From positions 1-7,737 of the forward strand of contig CALZKX010000352.1 in assembly GCA_945788155.1 (NCBI GenBank): a DNA stretch of 7,737 bases. The letters run 5' to 3'. Within the stretch, counting starts at the first letter, position 1. Each line of letters begins with the position of its first letter. Positions 1-6,534 of this stretch are shown here, piece after piece. The notes under the pieces were generated by a model, which was not told the origin of the DNA, did not search any database, and saw only the letters and a program-made list of their open reading frames with translations. The position numbers and the translations under genes are program-made. This stretch comes from an uncultured Flavobacteriaceae bacterium. Lineage in GTDB: Bacteria > Bacteroidota > Bacteroidia > Flavobacteriales > Flavobacteriaceae.

Positions 1-878
1 GCACCAAATAATATAACAGCAGGAATCAATACTTTATGATTTGATGTATTAAATACTTGCCTAGTAATATGCGGAATTGCTAAACCAATAAATGCAATAG
101 GTCCTGCAAATGCTGTAATGGTTCCAGCTAATAAACTTGTAGCAATAACAATGAGCATGCGACTTTTTTTAATATCCAACCCTAAACTTTTTGCATAATT
201 CTCGCCTAGTAACAAGGTGTTTAATGCTTTTATGGAAGTAATACTCAAAACGATTCCTATAAAACAAACACTAAAGAGTACTAAAACTTCTTTCCAACTT
301 AAATTACCTAAACTACCAAAACCCCAAAAAATGTATTGCTGTAATTGTTCGGCAGATGCAAAGTAAGACAAGACACTTACAACAGCAGCTGTAATACTTG
401 CAAACATTAAACCTATAATTAGAATAGCCATAGTATCCCTAACTTTTGATGAAACTAATATAACTGCTAATAATACTAGGAAACTACCTAAACTAGACGC
501 TATTACTAAACTCCATTTTGACGTTAATACTAAAGCTATTGAGCCACCAAAAAATGAACTTCCCATAATAACCAATGCAACACCTAAACTTGCTCCAGAA
601 CTAATACCAAGTACAAAAGGACCTGCTAACGGATTTCGAAATAATGTTTGCATTAATAATCCAGAAATGCCTAGTCCTGAACCAACGATAATTGCTGTAA
701 AGGCCTTTGGTAGCCTATAATGTTGAATAATATAATTATTTGATGAACCTAACAAGGTATTGACAATTTCTTTAAAAGAAATTGAAACAGAACCTAAGCT
801 AATATTTGCAAAAAAGAAAAAAAGCAAAGCAATGCTAAGTAAAATAAATGAATATCTATATGTTTTATGGGTAGTCAA
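1..878 (-). CDS. btuC: BtuC/FecCD-family ABC transporter permease (partial, C-terminus missing)
   Basis: This is the inner-membrane permease subunit of an importer for vitamin B12 or a related metal chelate. 292 codons are visible before the window edge. FecCD permeases are usually about 330-345 residues, so roughly the last 40-50 are missing. A hydrophobic first helix spans residues 10-25. Family motifs follow in order: RLPKAF at 55-60, MQTLFRNPLAG at 76-86, GISSGASLG at 91-99, GENYAKSLGL at 225-234 (the loop that contacts the ATPase in this family) and GPIAFIGLAIPHITR at 259-273. The start is forced: the TAG of the upstream binding-protein gene is in the same frame and directly adjacent, and no ATG occurs in frame until codon 76. 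The first codon is therefore TTG (878-876), giving a TAGTTG junction that suggests translational coupling. The membrane family is certain. The B12 substrate is inferred from the linked receptor and riboswitch; an iron-siderophore substrate cannot be excluded. Confidence 0.9.
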   Translation of the reverse strand, partial: MTTHKTYRYSFILLSIALLFFFFANISLGSVSISFKEIVNTLLGSSNNYIIQHYRLPKAFTAIIVGSGLGISGLLMQTLFRNPLAGPFVLGISSGASLGVALVIMGSSFFGGSIALVLTSKWSLVIASSLGSFLVLLAVILVSSKVRDTMAILIIGLMFASITAAVVSVLSYFASAEQLQQYIFWGFGSLGNLSWKEVLVLFSVCFIGIVLSITSIKALNTLLLGENYAKSLGLDIKKSRMLIVIATSLLAGTITAFAGPIAFIGLAIPHITRQVFNTSNHKVLIPAVILFG

Positions 879-2024
879 CTATTTTAAAGGTTTAAAAAAT
901 GTAAAAGTGTACTCTTTGAGTAACTCTGGGTAACAAATTTTTATTAAATCTTTTAAAACCAAATCTGGACGTGCTGTCCCTAATTCGTAATACAATACAC
1001 CACCAGTTTTTCCAGTTGTATTTACAAATGAGTACACGTTTTTATTTTTAAATGCCTCAAATTGTGTGTAATGGGTGTTGGCACTTTTCAAAGCCTTTAA
1101 AGATGAATAATATGATGGGCTTATCCATAAATCTGCATTTCGGGCTTTTTTAAAAACGGTCTCAAAACTTAAGGCTAAACTACCATTTGCAGTAGTTTCG
1201 CTCCATAAGTAATTAGCGTTGGCATCTCTTAAAAACTGTGCTTCAGGACTTGTTCCACTTGGTAAATACCATACATCTTTATGTAAGGCACCACTTAAAA
1301 CGGTAGGCCTATTGTTTACTTGTGATGCCAGTTTTTTTGCATCTGAATAATTTTTTTTAATAGTGTTAAAAATAGAGTCTGCCTTCTTTTCTTTATTGAA
1401 TAAAGTGCCGAAGAATTTAACCCATTCGGCTTTTGCTAAAACCGAGGTTTCTACCCAATCGCCATTGTAAAGTACTGGAATACCAGATTTTTGTATGGTT
1501 TCAAAAGTTTTGCTCACACCATTTACACCAAAGCCAACTACTAGATCTGGCTTTAGCTTTAAAAGCACTTCGGTATTGATGCTTTCATTTTTACCCAACT
1601 CCCTAACCTTTCCTTGGTCAATGAGTTGTCGTGTTTTTTTTGAAGACACATAATCTGTCCCTGGAAAACCTACCAAAGTTTGCTCGACACCTAAAAGCTC
1701 CAAAGCTGGAATATGCGTGGTAGAGGTAACGACAATTGTTTTGATAGGAATGGTAATTATTCCATTATAATCATCTTTGTTATAGTTGTTTGCCAAGGCT
1801 TGTTCTTTGGTTAAGAGTAAATAACTGTATTCTTTTTTAGCCTTGGGCCAAGGATTGCTTATTTTCAAGATAGTATGTTTATCTGTTTTAATTACTGAAA
1901 ATCCTTTTGCAAAACTGTTATCTATTTTTTTTGAGCTACTTATAGTTGTTTGGATGTTAGTGTTCCTATTTTCTTTACAAGAAACAATGCCAATAAACAA
2001 TATGATATAAATGAGTTTTTTCAA
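879..2024 (-). CDS. btuF: BtuF-like periplasmic substrate-binding lipoprotein of a B12/siderophore ABC importer
   Basis: This 381-residue protein captures the ligand in the periplasm and hands it to the permease encoded directly downstream. Residues 1-15 are a short lipoprotein signal ending in the lipobox IVSC, so Cys16 is the predicted acylated residue. The rest looks like a Peripla_BP_2 (class III, BtuF/FhuD-type) protein. A first lobe begins near 95 with VVTSTTHIPALELLGV, and LLKLKPDLVVGFG lies at 154-166. A second lobe contains FEAFKNKNVYSF at 322-333 and a C-terminal helical segment with ARPDLVLKDLIK at 351-362. E. coli BtuF is about 266 residues; this protein has a longer N-terminal section (about 17-90), seen in some Bacteroidota homologues. 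Translation must begin at TTG (2024-2022), since an in-frame TAA lies two codons upstream. The gene is divergent from the riboswitch and btuB, and its stop abuts the permease start. B12 specificity is inferred from that context. Confidence 0.85.
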   Translation of the reverse strand: MKKLIYIILFIGIVSCKENRNTNIQTTISSSKKIDNSFAKGFSVIKTDKHTILKISNPWPKAKKEYSYLLLTKEQALANNYNKDDYNGIITIPIKTIVVTSTTHIPALELLGVEQTLVGFPGTDYVSSKKTRQLIDQGKVRELGKNESINTEVLLKLKPDLVVGFGVNGVSKTFETIQKSGIPVLYNGDWVETSVLAKAEWVKFFGTLFNKEKKADSIFNTIKKNYSDAKKLASQVNNRPTVLSGALHKDVWYLPSGTSPEAQFLRDANANYLWSETTANGSLALSFETVFKKARNADLWISPSYYSSLKALKSANTHYTQFEAFKNKNVYSFVNTTGKTGGVLYYELGTARPDLVLKDLIKICYPELLKEYTFTFFKPLK

Positions 2025-2042
2025 AGCTTATATTTTCAATTT

Positions 2043-2050
2043 CAAAAATA
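2043..2050 (-). promoter_or_regulatory. Candidate -7 promoter box for the btuF-btuC operon
   Basis: On the minus strand this reads TATTTTTG, a full match to the Bacteroidota -7 consensus TAnnTTTG. Transcription would begin about six bases downstream, leaving a leader of only about a dozen bases before the TTG start of the binding-protein gene. No TTG -33 element is visible at the usual distance, so the call rests on one box in AT-rich DNA. If it is right, the leader is too short to hold a riboswitch. Confidence 0.4.
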
Positions 2051-2091
2051 AGATTATTTAATGTTTCTAATAAATCCTTGAACAAAATGTT

Positions 2092-2099
2092 TACTTTCG
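2092..2099 (+). promoter_or_regulatory. Candidate -7 promoter box for the cobalamin riboswitch and btuB
   Basis: The sequence TACTTTCG matches the Bacteroidota -7 consensus TAnnTTTG at all but one position. It lies just ahead of the first conserved riboswitch element (GGTTC at 2112), where the promoter is expected, because the aptamer should start within a few bases of the transcript's 5' end. A TTG occurs at 2078-2080 but only 11 bases away, which is short for a -33 element. The position supports the call more than the sequence does. Confidence 0.45.
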
Positions 2100-2107
2100 C
2101 AATGAAT

Positions 2108-2349
2108 TTTTGGTTCTTTTCTTTTTTAAGATAGGATTAAAAGGGAATCTGGTGCGATAATTATCAAATCCAGAACTGTTCCCGCAACTGTAAGTTTATG
2201 TCAAATTTAATTTGACACCTCATTAATTTGAGTTGTTATTTACTTCTATACCACTGATTTATTTTGGGAAGGTGAAATAACAAGAAACAAGTCAGGAGAC
2301 CTGCCATTTTCAACAAAAAATAAGTCAAACTTTCGGGATAAAAGTTTAC
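2108..2349 (+). ncRNA. Cobalamin (B12) riboswitch with candidate expression platform
   Basis: This leader RNA binds a cobalamin and represses the downstream receptor gene when the vitamin is plentiful. Conserved elements appear in the right order: GGTTC at 2112, AAAAGGGAA near 2139-2147, CTGGTGCGA from 2149, CCAGAACTGTTCCCGCAACTG at 2170-2190, CCACTG at 2251-2256, GGGAAGG at 2266-2272, and the B12 box AAGTCAGGAGACCTGCC at 2289-2305. GGGAA (2143-2147) pairs with TTCCC (2179-2183), and CTGG pairs with CCAG inside it. The P6 arm is enlarged and holds an 8-bp hairpin (2199-2217) and a smaller one (2219-2232). After the B12 box, AAACTTT (2327-2333) pairs with AAAGTTT (2341-2347) around the loop CGGGATA; this is the likely regulatory hairpin. 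No U-tract follows it, so control of translation initiation is more likely than intrinsic termination. The switch lies 42 bases upstream of the receptor ATG. Confidence 0.95.
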
Positions 2350-2365
2350 GTATAAGCAATTATAC
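2350..2365 (+). promoter_or_regulatory. Small GNRA-loop hairpin between riboswitch and btuB start
   Basis: GTATAA (2350-2355) and TTATAC (2360-2365) form a perfect six-pair stem closed by the GNRA-type tetraloop GCAA. It directly follows the riboswitch regulatory hairpin and ends 25 bases before the btuB ATG. No run of T follows, so it is not an intrinsic terminator. It could stack on the riboswitch platform or hold the ribosome-loading region in shape. The role is inferred, and the stem is short and AT-rich. Confidence 0.35.
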
Positions 2366-2390
2366 TGCTCTCGATTAACAATGAATTAAA

Positions 2391-4319
2391 ATGAACAACA
2401 AAGTATGTGTTATAGGTGTATTTTGCACACTTATTTCAACATTTGGTTTTTCACAACATGATGAAAAAACTAAAACGGAACAATTAAACGAAGTAGTAGT
2501 AACCAACTCGCGTTTTGAAATTAAAAAAGAAGATTCTGGGAAGATTATTACCAAAATTACTCAAGATGAGTTACAACAACTGCAAGGAAAAAGTATTGCG
2601 GATATTATCAATACAACCGTTGGTATAGAAATAAATGGCACCAAAAGTAATGCTGGACAAAACTTAAGCTATTTTGTTCGTGGAGGACGCAACAGGCAAG
2701 TATTAATTTTAATAGATGGTATACAAGTAAGTGATGCATCGCAAATTGCAAACGATTATGATTTACGTTTGTTAAATGCCGACCAAGTAGAATCAATAGA
2801 AATTTTAAAAGGCGCATCGAGTACTTTGTATGGTTCTGGAGCTGCAACTGCTGTGATAAATATTAAGCTTAAAGAGGCTTCTAATAAATTAATCTCAGCT
2901 AACTTTGGAAGTATTTTGGGAAGTAATCAATCTCAAAACGATACTAATTATGCTATTGAAGATTTTAGAAATAGTGTGTCCATTAATGGCACTGTAAAAA
3001 AGTTTAATTATTTGGCAAGTTTTGGAAATCAATTTACCAATGGCTTGAGTGCTGTAGCCAACGGAACAGAAACCGATGCATTTAATTCAATAAATGGAAA
3101 TTTAAAATTGGGTTATCACTTTTCTAAAGCATTTAAAACCACTATTTATGGAAGTTTTGACAAATACAAAGCCGATTTTGATGATGGTTTTGCATTTGTT
3201 GATGCTAATAATATTTTCAGAACAAATCAGAATCGTTTAGGATTGTCTTCAGCATATAAATACAACAACGGAAGCATGACTGTAAATGCAGCATATAATA
3301 ATGTTGAACGCGATGTAACATCTAGTTTTCCGTCACAATTTAAATCTAATGGTTTTGTGGTTGATGCATTTAATAAATACAAAATCAACCATGTGTTTTA
3401 TACGGTTTTAGGTATTAATATTCAGGATAATAATATGGAGAGTTTCTCAATTCCATTTGGAGGAACTGATTTTGCGCAAACTATTAATCCTGAAACAGCA
3501 TCATTTTCTATAATAGACCCTTATGTAAATGTGGTTTACGCATCAAATTTTGGTTTAAGTATTAATGCAGGAGCACGCTTAAATAATCATAGCGAATATG
3601 GTTCTCATTTGGTATATAGTGTAAATCCTTCTTTTAAAAAAGAGATAGATTTTGGGTATTTAAAGGGTTTAGCTGCTTATAGTACTGCATATATTACACC
3701 TTCATTATATCAGTTATTTGAGCCTACTTATGGTAATAGTAATTTAAAACCAGAAGAAAATACAACATTAGAAATAGGCGCAGAACTTGGTATAAAAGAT
3801 AAAGCAACGTTTAATATAGTTTATTTCAATAGAAAGGAAACCAATTTTATTGATTTTGTGGATTTAGGTAATTTTGTATTTCAATATAATAATGTAAATG
3901 AATCGTTTACGGCAAGAGGTATTGAATTTACTGGAGATTATAAATTTACTAAAGATTTAAAAGTATCAGCTAATGCTACATACACAAAAGTTGAAGAGGA
4001 TTTAAACCTTCGTATTCCTGAAATTAAGATTAATGCAAAGTTGAATTATCAAGTAAATGATAATTTGTTTATAAGTGCATCTTATCAATTTAATGATGAT
4101 AGAAATGATGCTTTTTATAACAATACAACCTTTACAAATGAGGATGTAACTTTAAAAAGTTATAGTTTGTTGGATTTTTATATGAGTCACTATCTCATTA
4201 AAGATAGAATGACACTTTTTACAAATATTACTAATATTTTTAATACAGATTATCAAGAGTTATTTGGTTATACAACCAAAGGGAGAAATATAAATATTGG
4301 ATTTAATTTAAGTTTTTAA
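2391..4319 (+). CDS. btuB: TonB-dependent outer-membrane vitamin B12 receptor, BtuB type
   Basis: This 642-residue outer-membrane receptor imports cobalamins using energy from TonB-ExbBD (E. coli BtuB is 614 residues). A signal peptide spans about residues 1-21 (FGFS before Gln22). A TonB-box-like LNEVVVT lies at 32-38. The plug domain runs from about 45 to 160, with ITQDELQQLQGKSIADIIN, FVRGGRNRQVLILIDGIQV and ESIEILKGASSTLYGSGAA as its hallmarks. The remainder is a beta-barrel ending in the terminal Phe of NIGFNLSF, as expected for BAM recognition. There is no N-terminal carboxypeptidase-like domain, which sets it apart from the SusC-type receptors common in this phylum. ATG 2391 is the first possible start, since TGA at 2382-2384 closes the frame upstream. 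No Shine-Dalgarno is seen, as is usual in Bacteroidota. The cobalamin riboswitch directly upstream gives strong evidence for a corrinoid substrate. Confidence 0.93.
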   Translation: MNNKVCVIGVFCTLISTFGFSQHDEKTKTEQLNEVVVTNSRFEIKKEDSGKIITKITQDELQQLQGKSIADIINTTVGIEINGTKSNAGQNLSYFVRGGRNRQVLILIDGIQVSDASQIANDYDLRLLNADQVESIEILKGASSTLYGSGAATAVINIKLKEASNKLISANFGSILGSNQSQNDTNYAIEDFRNSVSINGTVKKFNYLASFGNQFTNGLSAVANGTETDAFNSINGNLKLGYHFSKAFKTTIYGSFDKYKADFDDGFAFVDANNIFRTNQNRLGLSSAYKYNNGSMTVNAAYNNVERDVTSSFPSQFKSNGFVVDAFNKYKINHVFYTVLGINIQDNNMESFSIPFGGTDFAQTINPETASFSIIDPYVNVVYASNFGLSINAGARLNNHSEYGSHLVYSVNPSFKKEIDFGYLKGLAAYSTAYITPSLYQLFEPTYGNSNLKPEENTTLEIGAELGIKDKATFNIVYFNRKETNFIDFVDLGNFVFQYNNVNESFTARGIEFTGDYKFTKDLKVSANATYTKVEEDLNLRIPEIKINAKLNYQVNDNLFISASYQFNDDRNDAFYNNTTFTNEDVTLKSYSLLDFYMSHYLIKDRMTLFTNITNIFNTDYQELFGYTTKGRNINIGFNLSF

Positions 4320-4326
4320 ACAAATT

Positions 4327-4348
4327 AAAAAAGCCGTTAAGTTAACAG
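4327..4348 (-). terminator. Weak intrinsic terminator for the S41 protease gene, possibly bidirectional
   Basis: On the minus strand CTGTT (4348-4344) pairs with AACGG (4338-4334), with one G-U pair, around a five-base loop. One C and six T residues follow, just past the protease stop codon at 4354. On the plus strand the same stem has one C-A mismatch and is followed by TTTTATTAATTATTTTT, so it could also end btuB transcripts weakly. An outer symmetric pair, AAAAAAGC (4327-4334) with GCTTTTTT (4369-4376), encloses the region and reaches into the last protease codons. Confidence 0.5.
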
Positions 4349-4353
4349 TTTTA

Positions 4354-5814
4354 TTAATTATTTTTAATGCTTTTTTTATGTAAATCTAAAATGCCTTCAT
4401 CAATGTACATCTCGTTAACATGCGGAATTAACTCATTGCTACTACCACTAGGTTTTACTTGACTTCTGGTAGAATAGTTAAATCTTCCAGCACCTAGAAT
4501 ATCTGCAATTGCAGCTGCGAGTAGAGGTTCATTTACATCGCCTAAGACGCCATAATTTGCAGGATTTTCAAAAATATTAATTGTTGGTGTCAATCCATTT
4601 GAAGGCACTGAGTTGTTAAGCTTATTTAAAGTATTTGCTACCAAAGGTTGCATAGCATAGGTGTGATTTGGATTTGCACCTTCGCGTTCTAAATTAGGTG
4701 AATCGTAAACTGTAATGGATGCTTGCGATTTTCCTGTGGTATTACCGCCAATTTGAATAACTTCAATATAAGAACTTAAACTATTAATAATCATTTCACT
4801 TGCCGAGGCCGAATCTTCAGTAGTCAATACATATATTTTGTTTAAGTTTAGACTGTTTATGGTGGCATTATTATCTAGTTGAGATTCAAATTCAAAATCA
4901 TAATTGTTGGCCTGTAAATCGTTATTATATATTAGTTTAGCAAAAACCTCTCCATTAAATTGCCCAGTAATCATACTTCCTAAATAGGATGCTGTAAGTA
5001 CCGAACCTCCTGGGTTATACCTTAAATCTAATACCAAATGCTCCACATTATTGGATTTAAAATTATTAAAAACTGTATTTAGTTGACTGTTATAGGATGA
5101 TGTAAAACCATTGTACATTAAATAACCTAAATTTGCACCTCCAACATCAATAATTTCTGTTTTGAATATAGGGTTTTCAGAAAGCTCTGTTTTGGTGAGT
5201 GTAGTATTTTCACCGTTTGGTGTAATAATATCATCATCTAAATTTTCGGGAGTGCTATTATCATCATAATCGGCAAAAGCAATGGTGTAAGAATCTGGAC
5301 GAAATAACGAACGGTAATTATCTTCAGTCATTGCAATCCCATCAATAGTTGTAAACACTTGCCCTCTCACCAAATTATTGTCACTAGCATTACTTCCAGG
5401 TAAAACTAAACGTATCACTCCAAACATATTTGTAGCACTTCCAGGAATTGGATATATGTCGAACTCGTAACCACTTCTTACAGAAACACCATTAAAAAGT
5501 TCTTCAAGAGCTATATAATCATCCACAATCCAGCTAAATCTATCTACCGTTTGTCTTTGGTAAATTAGGCTTTCAAATAAATCTTTAGGTAGCCCAAAGT
5601 TATTTAAATAATCAGCATATTCTAAAGTAGATGGGAATCTGTCATTGGCAAGATCAGGAATGTTGTCCTTATATAAATAAACGGCATTCATACCTTTCCA
5701 AACAAAATCATTAATTTCACTAGCAGATATGGCGTTGTCATCAACATCATCAAAGCAACTATACGTAAATGTTGCTAACACTAGACAGTATAAAAGGGTT
5801 TTAGGGAATTTCAT
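4354..5814 (-). CDS. S41-family (C-terminal processing) serine protease, predicted lipoprotein
   Basis: This 486-residue envelope protease is predicted to cleave unknown substrates from its position as a lipoprotein. A signal peptide ends at a lipobox-like TYSC with Cys20 as the acylated residue. A helical N-terminal domain spans about 28-105. A PDZ-like segment follows at about 110-175 (RLVLPGSNASDNNLVRG then IDGIAM). An acidic insert lies at about 182-205. The peptidase core has LDLRYNPGG at 262-270 (oxyanion region), SASASE at 335-340 and GGNTTGKSQAS at 356-366. Ser337 and Lys362 are 25 residues apart, exactly the spacing of the Ser/Lys dyad in the plant/algal D1-processing protease and CtpA; Glu340 is also kept. 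The C-terminal tail beyond about 440 is not recognised. The gene converges on btuB and is divergent from the ECF sigma operon. A housekeeping enzyme of cell-wall or protein turnover is as likely as a partner of that operon. Confidence 0.88.
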   Translation of the reverse strand: MKFPKTLLYCLVLATFTYSCFDDVDDNAISASEINDFVWKGMNAVYLYKDNIPDLANDRFPSTLEYADYLNNFGLPKDLFESLIYQRQTVDRFSWIVDDYIALEELFNGVSVRSGYEFDIYPIPGSATNMFGVIRLVLPGSNASDNNLVRGQVFTTIDGIAMTEDNYRSLFRPDSYTIAFADYDDNSTPENLDDDIITPNGENTTLTKTELSENPIFKTEIIDVGGANLGYLMYNGFTSSYNSQLNTVFNNFKSNNVEHLVLDLRYNPGGSVLTASYLGSMITGQFNGEVFAKLIYNNDLQANNYDFEFESQLDNNATINSLNLNKIYVLTTEDSASASEMIINSLSSYIEVIQIGGNTTGKSQASITVYDSPNLEREGANPNHTYAMQPLVANTLNKLNNSVPSNGLTPTINIFENPANYGVLGDVNEPLLAAAIADILGAGRFNYSTRSQVKPSGSSNELIPHVNEMYIDEGILDLHKKSIKNN

Positions 5815-5922
5815 AGCAAATGGAGTTTTCTTTTAAACTTTAAATGTACTTACATTATTGTAAATTAAAAATTTTTATTTTAAGCATATACAGAAATTTT
5901 AACATGAACGAATAGATAAGAT

Positions 5923-5930
5923 TAAATTTG
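5923..5930 (+). promoter_or_regulatory. Possible housekeeping -7 box upstream of the ECF sigma operon
   Basis: TAAATTTG matches the Bacteroidota TAnnTTTG box fully. A transcript from here would have a leader of about 90 bases. No TTG element is seen at the -33 position, and such a box arises easily in AT-rich spacers. If real, it would supply basal sigma-factor expression that the ECF-type promoter downstream then amplifies. Confidence 0.25.
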
Positions 5931-5955
5931 AAAGAAATAAAGTTTTACATTTCTA

Positions 5956-5981
5956 TGTAACAAAATAGAAAGTACATCGTC
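5956..5981 (+). promoter_or_regulatory. ECF-sigma-type promoter upstream of the sigma factor gene (likely autoregulatory)
   Basis: TGTAAC (5956-5961) is followed after exactly 16 bases by CGTC (5978-5981). An AAC-containing -35 element and a CGTC-type -10 element at this spacing are typical of promoters read by ECF sigma factors. The gene directly downstream, starting at 6025, encodes such a factor. Transcription would start near 5988, giving a leader of about 37 bases. That this sigma factor reads its own promoter is an inference from how the family usually behaves. Confidence 0.65.
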
Positions 5982-6024
5982 GTAATAACAAATAGCAATA
6001 TAAAGCTATAAGCTAACCAAAAAA

Positions 6025-6534
6025 ATGACACAGGCTGAGTTTTTAAACATAGTAATGCCTTTCAAGGATAAAGTATTTCGTTTGGCAAAACGTTTGCTGG
6101 TTTCGAAAGAAGAAGCCGAAGACGCTACCCAAGAAATCTTGTTAAAGTTGTGGAACAACAAACAAAAGATTAGCGAATACAAAAATGTAGAAGCATTTTC
6201 TATGACTATGACAAAGAACTTTTGTTTGGATAAATTAAAGTCTAAGCACGCTCAAAATTTAAAGATTGTGCATAGTAATTACCAAGATAAAAACGTGTCA
6301 TTACAGAAACAAGTAGAGTTGAATGATAGTGTAGATTGGGTTTCTAAAATCATGGAAGAGTTGCCAGAGCAACAAAAAATAATATTACAGCTTAGAGATA
6401 TTGAGCAATACGATTTTGAGGAAATAGGGAAAATGCTGGACATGAACCAAACAGCCATTAGAGTAGCCTTATCGAGAGCAAGAAAAACATTAAGGGAAAA
6501 ACTAACAAAAACACATAGTTATGGTGTTAAATAG
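6025..6534 (+). CDS. ECF-subfamily RNA polymerase sigma factor
   Basis: This 169-residue alternative sigma factor has the minimal ECF layout of region 2 and region 4 only. Region 2 spans about residues 8-75, with the core-binding AEDATQEILLKLW at 31-43 and the -10-recognising part after it. A short linker covers about 76-104. Region 4 spans about 105-162, opening with LPEQQKIILQLRD, and its helix-turn-helix (DFEEIGKMLDMNQ then TAIRVALSRARKTL) reads the -35 element. Length is normal for the family. The ATG at 6025 follows an A-rich stretch with no Shine-Dalgarno. The gene overlaps the next by 14 bases, so the two products are probably made in balance. The regulon cannot be read from one window, but the promoter at 5956-5981 suggests the factor controls its own operon. 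Confidence 0.95.
   Translation: MTQAEFLNIVMPFKDKVFRLAKRLLVSKEEAEDATQEILLKLWNNKQKISEYKNVEAFSMTMTKNFCLDKLKSKHAQNLKIVHSNYQDKNVSLQKQVELNDSVDWVSKIMEELPEQQKIILQLRDIEQYDFEEIGKMLDMNQTAIRVALSRARKTLREKLTKTHSYGVK

Noticed and set aside
2156..2165. Palindrome GATAATTATC as an operator for a DNA-binding repressor
   Set aside because: It falls in the apical loop of the riboswitch P4-P5 arm, and RNA structure explains the site without needing a protein operator.
2327..2365. Intrinsic transcription terminator within the riboswitch expression platform
   Set aside because: Two hairpins are present but both are AU-rich and neither is followed by a run of T, so termination is not supported; translational control fits better.
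2608..2847. Minus-strand 79-codon open frame inside the btuB plug region
   Set aside because: It lies wholly inside a well-supported receptor gene on the other strand, has no signal of its own, and its product is an unremarkable Leu/His-rich shadow.
5841..5848. TACATTTA on the minus strand as a -7 box for the S41 protease gene
   Set aside because: It misses the final G of TAnnTTTG and has no -33 TTG at a suitable distance; too weak in such AT-rich DNA.
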